Shown here: positions 20,636-33,770 of the stretch, one piece after another | How positions within the stretch are numbered: the stretch's first letter is position 1 | Layout of the letters: the number at the start of each line of letters is the position of its first letter | From: Paraspadella gotoi | Taxonomy: Eukaryota; Chaetognatha | Reading direction: 5' to 3' | Length of the DNA: 64,000 nt | NCBI GenBank assembly: GCA_051294375.1 | Contig: CM119263.1 | Coordinates: 2,663,583 to 2,727,582 of the forward strand | Program-made: the position numbers and the translations under genes | Notes under the pieces: generated by a model | What the model was told of the DNA's origin: nothing | Databases searched by the model: none | What the model saw: the letters and a program-made list of their open reading frames with translations, nothing else

Positions 20636-21466
20636 CTGTCCAAGGAGGCAAAGCGGAGTTGAGGTAGAGAATTTCAAAATGGATCATATTTAGAAAGATA
20701 TAAGCGTTACGAAAAACGGTTCTATACTCGAAATCAGTAAAAAAGAAAATGAGGAGGAAGAGAAAGAGATAAAAGTTTAAACTAAAAAAAAATAAAGAAA
20801 GAAAGAGAGAACCACGTGAACATTGCTACTTGTCGCACACAATTGAGTCTCAAAAGGGGCTAGGGTGACAACTCAGATAGGCGAAAGAAAAATAAGAGAA
20901 AATACTGCGCCAATGAAGAAGTATAAAGACTTTAAAGAGAAAACCTTCTCATAGGTTGATGGGTCAAAAAAAAGCACTAAATTTCACCTTTTCCTCCCTT
21001 TCGTCTTCTCTCTTCTCTTTTCACCATCTCACTCTCCTCCTCTTCCTCTTCCTCCTCTTCCTCGCCCTCGCGTCGATTCCCGTTTATATTCAGTCGATCC
21101 TTTGTTTCTGAGATTCGCGGCGGCGACACCTGAGACCCTGGCGGGCAGATTCGGAAGCAGAGGCAAAACAAAAGGGATGGTGAAGCCGCCTCTTATTAAA
21201 ACGGAGTTCATCTTTGAACCTCATTTTCGTCAGTGGTCTCCCATCAGGGGCTTCCACGATCTGAATCTTTTGCTTAACTGAATACTATTTGTCATTATTC
21301 AAAACATAAATATTTTGCCCTTTCTTAATTTCTGAATTTCCTTATTCTCTGATTTATAAATTATATATTTTTTGTTTCTCTATTTTTATTTCTTTGTTTC
21401 TTTCTGGAATGACGTCATCATTACGACCGACGCCACCTATGGCCTTTCAGAATTCGATGGAGGAAC

Positions 21467-21615
<149 letters not shown>

Positions 21616-21934
21616 AAAGAGAAAGACTTTAAAAACTAAAAAAATAATAAAATCGAAGAAAAATAATAATAAGCAAGAACCAATGTGTTGCGCCGCAGTG
21701 ACTGTCTAATCACGTGTATTTCCGGTTGATCACGTGACTGCCAATAAGCATTCAACCCGCGCTGCATCGGAATTCCGTCTTTTATTCTCTATACGATTTC
21801 TTTAAAAAACCTAAGGTAGCGCTAGTAGTCGCTTATATGCGGAGTACACTAAGTATTCCCCGATCTAATACTTAAGAGAGTGGTATTTTCATACAATTGA
21901 AACATTCTTTGAAATATTTTCCACTTCATTGATA

Positions 21935-22133
21935 GGGAAGCCAGGTACTCTGGGAGTGAATAAACGAGACTGTGAGAGAGTCTTGAAAGCTTGCAGGGAC
22001 CTGCTATGTCATTATCTTGTAAGAGTGATGGAGGCCTTAAACCACCAAAGCCTGTCCAAAGTCAGGGGCAAGATAGCTTATTTATTAAATGAATGGATAA
22101 TTTTTATATTGGTTGTACCAATTTCATTCAAGG
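21935..22133 (+). mobile_element. Short interspersed repeat family A, best copy
   Basis: About 200 bases from GGGAAGCCAGGTACTCTGGG through GTGATGGAGGCCTTAAACCA to GGTTGTACCAATTTCATT. Five other partial copies occur at 7145, 31448, 34252 (minus), 60378 (minus) and 62507 (minus). No A/B boxes or poly-A tail were recognised, so I cannot assign it to a known SINE class. Confidence 0.75.
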
Positions 22134-22692
22134 TTCTTAGAAAAAATGACAAAAGAGCAACGAAGTGAACGAGATATGTAAGCATTTTAAACGTAAGAGG
22201 GACAGACCAACGGACAGACATACCGACCGACCGACAACACACCCCTAAAAGTCTGAGTCCGCGAGTACTCGCGGAGCAACTAATAAACCCGAAAAAACCG
22301 AAAAAGGGAAAATCAAAACAAGGAATCGTAAATCGAGAGGAAAAAAATGAGGACATCGAAAAATGAGATGATGAAAAGACGAGAAAATAAAATGAGGGAA
22401 AAATCGAGTGGAAAAAAAAAGAAGAAAATGAAAATGTTGAAGTTGATTAAGTTTGGGGGAGTTTTTGTTATATTGTGACTTTCAAGAGGAACCAGGACTA
22501 AAACAGACCTGGTTCTTTTCTTTTCTTTTTTTATCTTTCATTCTTTTATACTCTCTCTCTCTCTCTCTCTCTCTTTGTTTTTGTCTCTCTTAGGAAAAAA
22601 GTGAAGGGTTTTCCCATCTGACTTAAAGATCGACTTTGGATAAGAGGCCTGAAGGAAAACTGCCAACTTACATGGAAGCAACAATGCTCTCA

Positions 22693-22779
<87 letters not shown>

Positions 22780-23095
22780 TTTTTTTCCTTCTTTCTATTT
22801 TCTTTTCTTTTTCATGATTATCAAAAGCGAATGTTTTAAACTTAAAAACAAATGAAAGTGAATATCAGCCTAGCTTTTATTATGACAAAACATTCATTTT
22901 CTAAGTTTAATATTGATTTTAATAATTTTCGCTGATCTTTTGTTTCTCTGATCGCGATTCGAATCTTTTCGTCGACAAGTTGAACTGGAATCAGACATCA
23001 GATGGCATCGGATCATGGAAGGATTACGAGTGAAGAAGAGTGCATGACAGAGGAAGGACGTTAACTTAAACCTCTTTCCTCTCCTGCTCACTTCT

Positions 23096-23145
<50 letters not shown>

Positions 23146-23405
23146 CGTTTCTTGATTTTTTTCTTAATTTCTCTTTCTCTGGTAAAAAGAAGATGCAAAT
23201 TGCAAAGTAAGTGTATTTCTCCAATTACCTATGAAATTAACTTTCTGTTTAGTTTAATAAAACGAGAGAGAGAGAGAGATACAGAGAGAGAGAAGAGAGA
23301 GAGAGATAAATAGACAATTGGAAAACAGAGATAGAAAACAAGAAAAATGAAACAATGAAAAAAACGGAGGACTTTCTTTCGGAATGAGAGCGAGAGAAAA
23401 TGAAT

Positions 23406-23440
<35 letters not shown>

Positions 23441-23448
23441 GAGGAGAC

Positions 23449-23485
<37 letters not shown>

Positions 23486-23689
23486 AAAAAGGCTAAAACG
23501 AAAAGAAGAGATAGAAGGAAAGAACCGCGCCAAGATTTTGACAAGTTTCCCGTTCTCTGCTCTCTCTCTCTCTCTCGCTCTCTCTCTTTTCAGTTTATGT
23601 CGGTTGTGTTGGCTCTGAATTTGAATTAAAAAGCTTCGGCCAGATGAATATTCAGCCGCAATACGAAAAATTTTTTCTTCTCTCTCTCT

Positions 23690-23722
<33 letters not shown>

Positions 23723-25055
23723 CTCTCTCTCCTCCCTCTCTTCTCTCTCTCTCTCTCTTACTCCTTTCTCGCTTCCCTCGTTCATCTTTTTTCTCCCCTT
23801 TTTTCCCTCCCTTTTCTTTCTTAATTTTGACTCGTGTCTCACTCTCGCGACATCAAGGAAAATCCCCGGGGAAGGGAAATGGGAAACAAGGGACTGGGGA
23901 CCGCAGACGGGGGACGACGTAAAGAGACAAGCGAATGAGGACCAGTGAAAGGGACAAGGGACCGGTTTTCTAAAAAATGGGAAAAGGGAGAAGGGACTGA
24001 CCGGTGACTACGGGACACATAGAGTAGGGACGAAAGACTGACCACTGGACACACGGGAGTAGGGACAAAGGACTGACCGACCAGTGACCACTGCGGAGAA
24101 CAATGATGGACATGGGAGGAGACAGAACACATAAAGAGTGAGTGGTCAAAGAAGGAAAAGAATTGAACACGAAAATGGAGAAAATGTGGTCGAGGTTTCA
24201 AAAGATTAAAAGAGATTAAAAAAAGAATAGATTAGACTTTAAAAGATATTAAAAGAGATTAAAAGAGATTAAAAGAGATGAGATGAAATGGGTTGAGATG
24301 AAAAAAATATTAGACGAGTTGTCATTAAAAGAGAAGAGTTGAAAAAAAAACATTAGGTGAAATGAGATGAGATGATATTAGATTAGATGAGATAAGATTA
24401 ATAGAGATGAGATGAGCTAAAATGAAAAGAGATAGGATGAGATGAGATGAGATGAGATGAGATGAGATAAGACGAGATTAAAAGGAGAAAAAATTAACTG
24501 GCGTATATTTTTAATTTTTTGAATTATTTTTTTTAATTCTCCGATTTCGAACTCAAATCGAAATTCGAATTTTAACGAACAACAAAATTAGCGATTTTTT
24601 TAGTTTTCTTTTTTCTCGACTTCACAAAGACAATCACGACGACGACAACGGCGACAACAACGACGACAACAACGACAACCACAGAAAATTAGTCAAAGCT
24701 CGAAATTCACTTCTGCTTCGAACAACAAAACCAGATCCATTGAGGACGCGACGTCGAGTGAATGTGAAACGAAGACGATTTCCATCACAACAACCGTCAC
24801 TCTCACTCTCACTCTCACTCTCACAAACTTAGACGAATATATCATCACAATTTCACTCGAACCGACGCTTATCATTCACACATTCACAATCACGAAACGC
24901 TACGAACAACATTCTTCAAACTTTCACATTGAAATTTCTTGGAGAACAAAGATCAGAATTTCCTCTCCACCCATTTTGCTCGCGACGCCATTGGTTCCTC
25001 AACTCCGTACGTGTTAAATGTCGAGGGGTTATTTGAGGATGATGAGTGTGGCACT

Positions 25056-25138
25056 GGTGGCAGACTGGCAGACTGGCAGACTGGCAGTTCAGGAAGAATG
25101 GCAGACTGGCAGACTGGCAGACTGGCAGACTGGCAGTG
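25056..25138. repeat. 8-bp minisatellite GGCAGACT
   Basis: Two blocks of tandem GACTGGCA units separated by TTCAGGAAGAAT. Any Asp-Trp-Gln frame over it is a repeat reading. Confidence 0.9.
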
Positions 25139-25577
25139 GAGACCGAGCGAAGGGAAAAGAGAAAAAAAAAGATTTTTGATGAATCTCGTCGGAGATTGAA
25201 AGTGACGGCGAAGTGGCGTCGCCCGAGGGGGGGGGGCAAGAGGGGGAGGGGGCGTGGGGGCGTGGCAAGGACAGGGCACATTAGGAACGCGGAGTCGTTT
25301 AGTGAAAAGGAAAAGAAAAGATGAAATGAGAGAGAGAAAAAAGAAAAAGGAAGGAATAGAATGTGAAAAATTAACTAATGCCACCATAACTAAAATTAAC
25401 TAATGCCACCATAAATAAAATTAACTAATGCCACTATAAAAAAAAGAAAGAGATGATTAAGAGTGAGAAGAATAATTAAAAAGATGTTAATGACCCCTGG
25501 AATCCGAAGATGGTTGGTTTTAGTGACGCCTGGTGGTAAAGTTGTTGTCGTTGTTGTCTGGCACTATTTGTGGAGTT

Positions 25578-25735
25578 GTTATTTCAAAGATGGCGTCATT
25601 CCATAGATGGCGTAATTTCAAAGATTATGTCAGTTCAAAGATGGCATTATTTCAAAGATGATGTCAGTTCAAAGATGGCATTATTTCAAAGAGGATGCCA
25701 TTTCTAAGATGGCGTCATTTTAAAGATGGCGTCCC
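25578..25735. repeat. Degenerate repeat of TTTCAAAGATGGCGTCA
   Basis: Nine or so units of 17-20 bases, each with AAAGATG plus GCGTCA, GCATTA or ATGTCA. AAGATGGC is the core of the YY1 consensus. Simple drift of a minisatellite is the default explanation. Confidence 0.75.
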
Positions 25736-27091
25736 CCACCATATGACTCCGGTCGACGTCACCGAAGAGGAAACAAAATTTGACGCCGAATTTCCGAGCA
25801 GAATTGGAAATAGATGACGCTGCAGGACCAGCAACAGATGGAAGACATCCAAGCCGAGATACAGATTACAGATGTTTCGGGCAAAAGATGTGAAAGACGA
25901 GGAAACGCGAACGAAATTAAGTCACAGAAAATTTATTTCGTAAAATCGCTAAGAACAAGTTTGGAAGCTTGGCCATACTTTCCTAACGCTTAAATTAAAA
26001 AATAAGTCAGTTTTTAGGGATTAGGAATAAGGGATTAAAATTTACATCTGAAAAAAAAAATTATGGATTAAGGCGTAGAATTAGTGAATAGGTGAGCGAA
26101 TGAGTGAAGCATTTCGTGAGACTAAGAGCGATTAAGATTTAAATTAAGTTGAGTGATTAGAAACAGAACCGTGATTTAAATTAAGTTAGAATCAGAACCG
26201 TGACTCGGAAAAGTTTGGAAGATTCGGTTTGAGATAGAAAGAGAGGGAGTCTCTCGACTGAAAGGGGAAACAGATGATTTAGTGTCTTGAGACTCTCGGC
26301 GGAGACAGATGTTTCTGGCGGGAAAGAAAGGCGTTGACAGATGGCGTAAGTGGAGAAGAAGGTGAGTTCTGTTCCGACCCAAAGTCGCAATTAGCTCTTA
26401 AAAAGATTTTTTTTCCCTCGACGATTTTTTTTTCGTTCCTTCGGCTTCATTTTCGACTTTCTTCTTTTCTTTTTCCTTTTCTTTTCTTTTCTTTTCTTTT
26501 CTTTTCTTTTCTTTTCTTTTCTTTTCTTTTCTTTTCTTTACTTCTTTGCCTCCCTCTTCATTTCATTTCTTCTTTGACTCTCTTTCCTTTTCCTTTAGTC
26601 TCAGCTTCTTTTTCATTTCTTTTCTTTCCTTTCCTTTTATTTCCTCCTTTTGTTTTCTTTCTCACTTATTTTCTTTTCTTTTCTACTTTTTCCTAATTTC
26701 CTTCCTTCCTCCGTTTCTCCCTTCCTTTCCTTTCCTCCTTTTTCTCCTCTTTAATCTTTTCTTCTTTCTTCACGAAATCTCTATTTTTAATTTCCTCTTT
26801 TCTCCTTCCGATTCTCGCCTCAGGTTTTCCTCACAATTTCATTCCTTTTTTTCCCCTCTTATTCTTTATCTACTTTTATTAATGATTTGCGTCGTGAATT
26901 AACGAATCCAATGGATAAAGAATCGGCACCAACGCCCCCTGAGATCTCAATTCTTACCCGAATACTTACCGTCTAATGTAAATTCTTAACCTCAAAAATC
27001 AAATCCTTAATCAATTGAAAACATTTTTTTCAAAATCTCTCAATTCTAAATCTAAATCCTCACCCATAAATCTTCACCCATAAATCCTCAC

Positions 27092-27695
27092 CCGATTCTG
27101 CGTCTTTGGACGGACGACGCTGGACCTTGACGGGTTTCGCGAAAAAAGGTGACGACGCGTCCGTCTCTTCGCCGTCGTCGTCGTCGTCTTCGCCTTTGAC
27201 GTCACTTGCGCCAGTGACGCCACCATCCTCCTCTTCCTCCTCCCTCTCTTCCTCCTCCTCCCTCTCTTCATCTCCCTCCCTCTCCTCCTTCGCCCGCATT
27301 CTCTCGGCTCCTTGAAACAAATCTTCGGCCACCTCCCTCGCCAACTCCTTCAAGTCCTCCTCCTCCTCCTCCATTTTCCGGTTGTCGTCGTCGTCGTCCT
27401 CTTCTTCTTCCTCTTCCTCCCCTTCGTCTGAAACGCCCCCTTCCGCCGCCACCCCAGCCCCGACCCCTTTCTCCCCGGGGGGCCGTTGATGAATTGGCGG
27501 CAGGTGTTCCGCCGCCGCCGCCGCCGCACCCGCGGCAGACGACGACGACGACGACGACGACGAAATTTTGCGTCTTTTGTCTGAATTTTTCGAATTTTCT
27601 TCCTGCTGCTGCTGCTTCTGCTGCTGCTGCTTGTCGACGATGGGCGGCAGCACGAGTTGTCTCCCTCCAGCCTCTCCGTTGGCGACTTGCTGTAG
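27092..27695 (-). CDS. DCDC2: DCDC2 exon: tail start with LPPIV, polyQ, polyS and acidic runs
   Basis: Reads out of an N gap as LQQVANGEAGGRQLVLPPIV, then a Gln run, KRRKISSSS with a Ser run, an Ala run, HLPPIHQRPPGEKG, acidic runs, DLKELAREVAEDLFQGAERM (a likely short helix), more Glu runs and FFAKPVKVQRRPSKDAESG. The donor gtgagg at 27091 leaves one base that fits the next exon. LPPIV just after the DCX domains is a landmark of DCDC2. CTACAG at 27695-27690 could be an acceptor, but the phase from the previous exon suggests the true start lies in the gap. At least 201 codons. Confidence 0.76.
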
Positions 27696-27859
27696 NNNNN
27701 NNNNNNNNNNNNNNNNNNNNNNNNNNNNNNNNNNNNNNNNNNNNNNNNNNNNNNNNNNNNNNNNNNNNNNNNNNNNNNNNNNNNNNNNNNNNNNNNNNNN
27801 NNNNNNNNNNNNNNNNNNNNNNNNNNNNNNNNNNNNNNNNNNNNNNNNNNNNNNNNNNN
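27696..27859. other. Assembly gap at the 5' edge of a DCDC2 exon
   Basis: 164 N. By phase, the exon at 27092-27695 probably begins inside it. Confidence 0.9.
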
Positions 27860-29468
27860 AATATGAAAAAGAAAAAAATACCAATAAAATCATAATCATA
27901 TCGAGAAATGAAGATACGAGGAAGACAAGAGCTCTCTCTCTCTCTCTCTCNNNNNNNNNNNNNNNNNNNNNNNNNNNNNNNNNNNNNNNNNNNNNNNNNN
28001 NNNNNNNNNNNNNNNNNNNNNNNNNNNNNNNNNNNNNNNNNNNNNNNNNNNNNNNNNNNNNNNNNNNNNNNNNNNNNNNNNNNNNNNNNNNNNNNNNNNN
28101 NNNNNNNNNNNNNNNNNNNNNNNNNNNNNNNNNNNTACTTTCTTTTCATAGTTTTTTCTCTTGAGATATCTGTTCCCTTTATAATCTCGATAGCAGCGCT
28201 CATCTGTATTCTGAAATCGCGAAGGAAAGATATTAGGGGGGGGNNNNNNNNNNNNNNNNNNNNNNNNNNNNNNNNNNNNNNNNNNNNNNNNNNNNNNNNN
28301 NNNNNNNNNNNNNNNNNNNNNNNNNNNNNNNNNNNNNNNNNNNNNNNNNNNNNNNNNNNNNNNNNNNNNNNNNNNNNNNNNNNNNNNNNNNNNNNNNNNN
28401 NNNNNNNNNNNNNNNNNNNNNNNNNNNNNNNNNNNNNNNNNNNNNNNNNNNNNNNNNNNNNNNNNNNNNNNNNNNNNGGATTAAGGAGGGAGGCTGGATT
28501 GGATTAAGAAGGGAGGCTGGGGTGGATTAAGTCGGCAGACTGTAGTAGAAAATTGCGGGAGTTTTAGATGATAAAAATGGAAAGTTGGATTAAGTTTGGG
28601 TTTGGTCGGATTAAAAGAATTTGGTTGGAACTGAGAATGGAATCGTCAGTGACAGAACCTGATTGATATCACAGCAGACGTGACTACGTGAATAGAATGA
28701 ACTAATCAATACAATCGGGCGAATGAAAAAAAAAAAATCGAATGAATAAAAAATCCAAACCGACAATTAGTACTGACGCCGACCGACCGACCGAATTAAA
28801 ATATTAATATTATCGCCAATAAACAAATCCGAATCTTCTTTTTAACCCCTCTGGCAGCCATGGAACAGGCTCCGGGCTTGCAACCAGGCTTGAGGGTTCT
28901 CCAGGCCCAGAAGGCGGTTTACGGCCGTCCTTCTCCGAGAGTATGTAAAACCCGGAACCTAACGGACATGAGCTGATGGTATTTATTACCATGATTTATT
29001 ACCATGAGCTGATGGTGTTTATTACCATGATTTATTACCATGAGCTGATGGTATTTATTACTCAATGAGCAAATGGGTCACGATGTTATACTTTTCGGTC
29101 GGGGTGAATTCATTGCAATGCCTGACAACGAAATAAACTCAAAGAATCTTTATTTTTGTCTTTAGACGAAAATAGAAAATTATCTCTCTGAGAATTTTCT
29201 CCTTTAAACCTGAGAAGGCTTTTGCGCTTTAGAATTTTTGGCGGATTTCGACGCTGAGACGCCGACGAGTGAGAGGGAGTCATCGCTCGTCTTGAGAAAG
29301 ATGGAGAGAGAGACGATGGTNNNNNNNNNNNNNNNNNNNNNNNNNNNNNNNNNNNNNNNNNNNNNNNNNNNNNNNNNNNNNNNNNNNNNNNNNNNNNNNN
29401 NNNNNNNNNNNNNNNNNNNNNNNNNNNNNNNNNNNNNNNNNNNNNNNNNNNNNNNNNNNNNNNNNNNN

Positions 29469-29480
<12 letters not shown>
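27860..29480. other. DCDC2 intron broken by three gaps, containing a SINE
   Basis: N gaps at 27951-28135, 28244-28477 and 29321-29468, the first and last beside (CT)n or (GA)n. Between them is AT-rich sequence and a minus-strand SINE at 28840-29000. No exon seen. Confidence 0.7.
28840..29050 (-). mobile_element. tRNA-derived SINE family B, minus copy, with tandem 5' end
   Basis: On the minus strand it carries ACGGCCGTAAACCGCCTTCT, CCCTCAAGCCTGGTTGCAAG and GTTCCATGGCTGCCAGAG, matching the plus-strand copy at 62950-63190. The end nearest the tRNA-like head (28970-29050) holds about two repeats of GAGCTGATGGTATTTATTAC with CATGATTTATTAC. The A-box region is diverged. Confidence 0.75.
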
Positions 29481-29499
<19 letters not shown>

Positions 29500-31440
29500 G
29501 AAGAGAGAAAGGAGGAGAAGAATAAAAAAATATGAGAAAAAAAAGTCAGATAAGATTAAGAGTTGAATAGAGAAACGAGATGAGAGGGAGGAAAGGAAAG
29601 AAAACAGAAGCGGAGGGAGTTAGGGAGGTAAGGAAAGAAGGTAAGTAAAAAAGAAGTGAAAAGGAAGAGAAAGATAGACAGAGAGGATGATGAAGAAGAC
29701 GACGACAAAAGCGACAACGACGACGACGATGACGATGACGGCGTCAACGACCAAGATGATGGTGACGACGATGTCGACGACGAAGAAGACCGTGACCGGG
29801 AAAACGAAGACAATGACGACGATGGCGAAGACGACGACGAGGAGGAAGAGGAAGAGGAAGAGGATAAAGGAAAGAGGAAAAGGTGAGAACAGATTAGAGT
29901 TTATTGGAAGAAATGAAGACAAGTCGTGAAGAATATCAGGGAGAAAAAGAGGGAGGAAGAGATGGAGGAAGAGAGGGAAGTCAGAGGCGGCACGGCACAC
30001 GAGATGGCAGGCCATACGAGCTCTTACAAGGTAGGCAAGTCGACGGATGGAAGAGAGTGGTCAGGCTCCTCAAGAAGAGGGAGGTAAGGAGAGTGATGCA
30101 AGTATTTAGATGAGCGGATCTAAGAGAAGCGAGGAGAAGAGCGGAGGTCAAAGCAGAAGTCAGGAAGTAGAAGGAGGAAGTCAGAGGCGTAGGCCTAACA
30201 GTTCGGGAGGAAAGCAGAGGGAGGATCGTTATGATATTGTTTGACGAGACTAGCAGAGGGTGATGGAAGTAGTATATTGTGCCGGACAAAAGTCAAGTGG
30301 TAGTCATACAAGAAAAGGGGGACAGATCGCAGAGAGGAAGATGGAAGTGTTTCTATCGTATAGCATAATATACAGGGAAGTAAACAAAACAAGACCTTTA
30401 GAAAGAAGAACAAAGGTCGATCAACACATTTTAGGAAGCTACGGAACCTCATGGGCTCGAAGGGGCAGAAGAACATAAAGAAACAGTATGGGAAAGGCCA
30501 AGAATGCGAGAATGAGGAGAGAAGATGAGGAATGTAGAACGGATGAAGATAGGGAAGAAGAGAAGGAGGAAGAGAGGGAGGAAAGAAGAAGGGGAGGAGG
30601 AGAAAGAAAGGAAATCAAGGGAAGAATTAGGAAGAAAAGAAAAGAAGGAGAGAAAAAAACTAAGAATTCTCTCCCGATAATAGTTTACTAGTTTTTAAAT
30701 TTAGATTATCAAAAACAAAGTTGATAAAAACTGATAATAAAAAAATATATACATAAATATAAAACAAATAAATATTTGTGATAAATATTTTCAAATCTAA
30801 AACTTAAAATAGTGAAACAAGTAATTTTGCAATTTTCATAAATAGGGAGAAAAGGGGAAAAGAAATCGGGAACAACATATAATCCGACAGCAGATATGAA
30901 GTTACATTTAAGTTGATGCAATATAGGAGATATCAAAGTAATAAATATGAAATGAAATGATAAAGGAAGAAAAGTAATCAAGCAGACGTAATCACTTGAT
31001 GGAATATTCTAGATACGATTAAGGAGTGTGAAAAAAAAACAACTTATTTTAAAAAAAGGAAAACTCGAGTCGGGAGAAACTAAAGAAAAAAAATAGAAAA
31101 AAGAAAAAAAAGATAAAGAGATAAAAAGATTAAAGAAGAATGCCGACAATGACGACATCTGTTCGAAAAAAAGTCGAGATGGAAGAGAAAAGAAAAAAAG
31201 CCTTGATTAAAATGTTAAGTTTGCGTCGAAAAAATATCATTAAATAGTTATAATTAGCGGAAAAATGGATTTAGTAGAGAAAAAACTAAAGGCGACTACG
31301 ATCAAAGTCGATAAAATGAGAATAAAAAAAAAACAAATTAAAAAGAATAAAGTAAAAAATAAATCGATATTTTTCCTTAAAAATCTACAATTTTTTTTCT
31401 CAAAGAAAAAGAAAATAGAAAAACTAATCGAAAGATGAAT
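29481..31440. other. DCDC2 intron, purine-rich and AT-rich
   Basis: (GA)n, then GACGAC/GATGAC repeats at 29690-29860 giving Asp/Glu or Ser/Val frames, then irregular purine-rich sequence to 30670 that looks noisy, then AT-rich DNA. No splice-bounded coding exon was found. Confidence 0.55.
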
Positions 31441-31447
31441 AAAATAT

Positions 31448-31634
31448 TTTCCGGGGTTAATAAACTAGACTGCGAAAGTCATGTTTAAAAGCTTGAAGAG
31501 TCCTGCTATGTTATTATCTGGTAAAAAGAATAGAGGCCCTAACTCACCATAGCCTGTCCAAAGTCAGGGGCAAGATAGCTTAATTATTGAATGAAAACGT
31601 AATTTTTATATCGGTCATACCTATTTCATATAAT
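31448..31634 (+). mobile_element. Short interspersed repeat family A copy
   Basis: Contains GGGGTTAATAAACTAGACTG, CCTGCTATGTTATTATCTGG and AGCCTGTCCAAAGTCAGGGG, and ends TATCGGTCATACCTATTTCAT. It aligns along its length with the 21935 copy. Confidence 0.75.
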
Positions 31635-31943
31635 ATTATAGAAATAAGTCAATTTAAGAAAATATTAAAGGAGAAAAAAAAGTTCTGAATTAAACTGAAA
31701 GACTCAATCTTCTCCGAACTGTTCTCGAGTAGAGGGGGGGGCCCGGGGGGGCGGGGGTCGAATTGAGGAAGAAGGGAGTCAAAAGGGAGTAAAAGAAGTT
31801 ATCAAAACCAAACATGAATTCATTAAAGAAAAAAGGAGACAGAGTGGAAAGGAAAAATGGAAAGGGGAGATGGAGAGGGAGAAAGAACAAGAGAAATGAA
31901 GAAGACAGAAACGATTTATTATTTACTTATATTTTTATTCATG

Positions 31944-31945
<2 letters not shown>

Positions 31946-32041
<96 letters not shown>
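31946..32041. repeat. (CTAT)n microsatellite
   Basis: About 24 uninterrupted tetranucleotide units. Confidence 0.95.
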
Positions 32042-32419
32042 CTGATATCCGTATATTTTTTCTCAAAAATACTTCGTTGTGAATAAAGAAAATAACCGTG
32101 AGCAAATTATCCCGAAGGTTAGAATAAAAAAAAAATTAAAAAATTTAAGAATAAAAGAAATAAAGTGATAGAGTAATAAAGTAAGCGGAGAAGAAAGGAC
32201 AATGATTTAAAAAAAAGGAAGGACAAAAGATGAAAAAAGGACAAAAAAAAAAAAGAAGCTAAAATGATTAATGTAGATGAGATGCGAGATCAGAGCAAAA
32301 AAAAAGATAATTCAACGCAAAGCAAAAAAAAAAAGCGAAAAGAAAAGCAAAGAAAAAAAAGCAAAGGAAAAAGCGAAGAAAGACGAAATTAAAATCGGGA
32401 AGTCGTAATAATAAAAAAT

Positions 32420-33770
32420 TATGGGGGATAAGAGGAAGAGAGAGGAGGAAGGGAAAAAGAGAGGATGAGAGGAAAAGAGAGATGGGAAAAAGAGAGGATG
32501 AGAGGAAAAGAGAGATGGGAGAAAGAGAGGATGGGAGGAAAAGAGAGATGGGAAAAAGAGAGGATGGGAGGAAAAGAGAGATGAGAAAAAGAGAGGATGG
32601 GACGAAAAGAGAGATGAGAAAAAGAGAGGATGGGAGGAGGAGGAGGAAAAATGATTGATGAATTAAGAAGAAAAGGAAAGAAAAGGGGAGGAAAGAAGGA
32701 AAGACAGGNNNNNNNNNNNNNNNNNNNNNNNNNNNNNNNNNNNNNNNNNNNNNNNNNNNNNNNNNNNNNNNNNNNNNNNNNNNNNNNNNNNNNNNNNNNN
32801 NNNNNNNNNNNNNNNNNNNNNNNNNNNNNNNNNNNNNNNNNNNNNNNNNNNNNNNNNNNNNNNNNNNNNNNNNNNNNNNNNNNNNNNNNNNNNNNNNNNN
32901 NNNNNNNNNNNNNNNNNNNNNNNNNNNNNNNNNNNNNNNNNNNNNNNNNNNNNNNNNNNNNNNNNNNNNNNNNNNNNNNNNNNNNNNNNNNNNNNNNNNN
33001 NNNNNNNNNNNNNNNNNNNNNNNNNNNNNNNNNNNNNNNNNNNNNNNNNNNNNNNNNNNNNNNNNNNNNNNNNNNNNNNNNNNNNNNNNNNNNNNNNNNN
33101 NNNNNNNNNNNNNNNNNNNNNNNNNNNNNNNNNNNNNNNNNNNNNNNNNNNNNNNNNNNNNNNNNNNNNNNNNNNNNNNNNNNNNNNNNNNNNNNNNNNN
33201 NNNNNNNNNNNNNNNNNNNNNNNNNNNNNNNNNNNNNNNNNNNNNNNNNNGAGAGAGAGAGAGAGAGAGAGAGAGGGAGAAAGAGAGAAAAGTACAAACG
33301 GTCGTGCGGGGTCACCACACAGAAAAGAGGGGGCGGGAGAAAAAGAAATACGAAGGAGAACGAAGAAGAGAACGAAGAAGAGAATGAAGGAGAAAACGAA
33401 GAAGAGAACGAAGAAGAGAACGAAGAAAAGAACGAAGGAGAGAAAGAATGAGCGAACGAAGAAGAGAATGAAGAAGAGAATGAAGAAGAGAACGAAGAAG
33501 AGAACGAAGAAGAGATTGAAGAAGAGAACGAAGGAGAGAACGAAGAACGGAACGAAGAAGAGAATGAAGAAGAGAACAAAGAAGAGAACGAAGAAGAAAA
33601 TGAAGGAGAGAATAAAGAAGAGAACGAAAAAGAGAACGAAGAAGAGAACGAAGAAGAAAATGAAGGAGAGAATAAAGAAGAGAACGAAGAAGAGAACGAA
33701 GAAGAGAATGAAGAAGAGAACAAAGCAGTGAACCGAAAAGCATTGAAGGGCAAAAACTAGAGAGACAGAT
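32420..33770. repeat. 33-bp and 12-bp purine arrays around a 542-N gap
   Basis: 32420-32645 is a 33-base unit (AAAGAGAGGATGGGAGGAAA followed by AGAGAGATGGGAA), about six copies. The gap spans 32709-33250. 33340-33735 is about 33 copies of a 12-base GAACGAAGAAGA unit. Because 12 and 33 are multiples of three, every frame stays open over long distances. The resulting Ser/Phe and Lys/Thr frames are not genes. Confidence 0.9.

Noticed and set aside
29656-29929. Acidic Asp/Glu-rich frame on the plus strand resembling another tail exon
   Set aside because: It is on the strand opposite to DCDC2, lacks an acceptor and donor in phase, and consists of GAC/GAT microsatellite.
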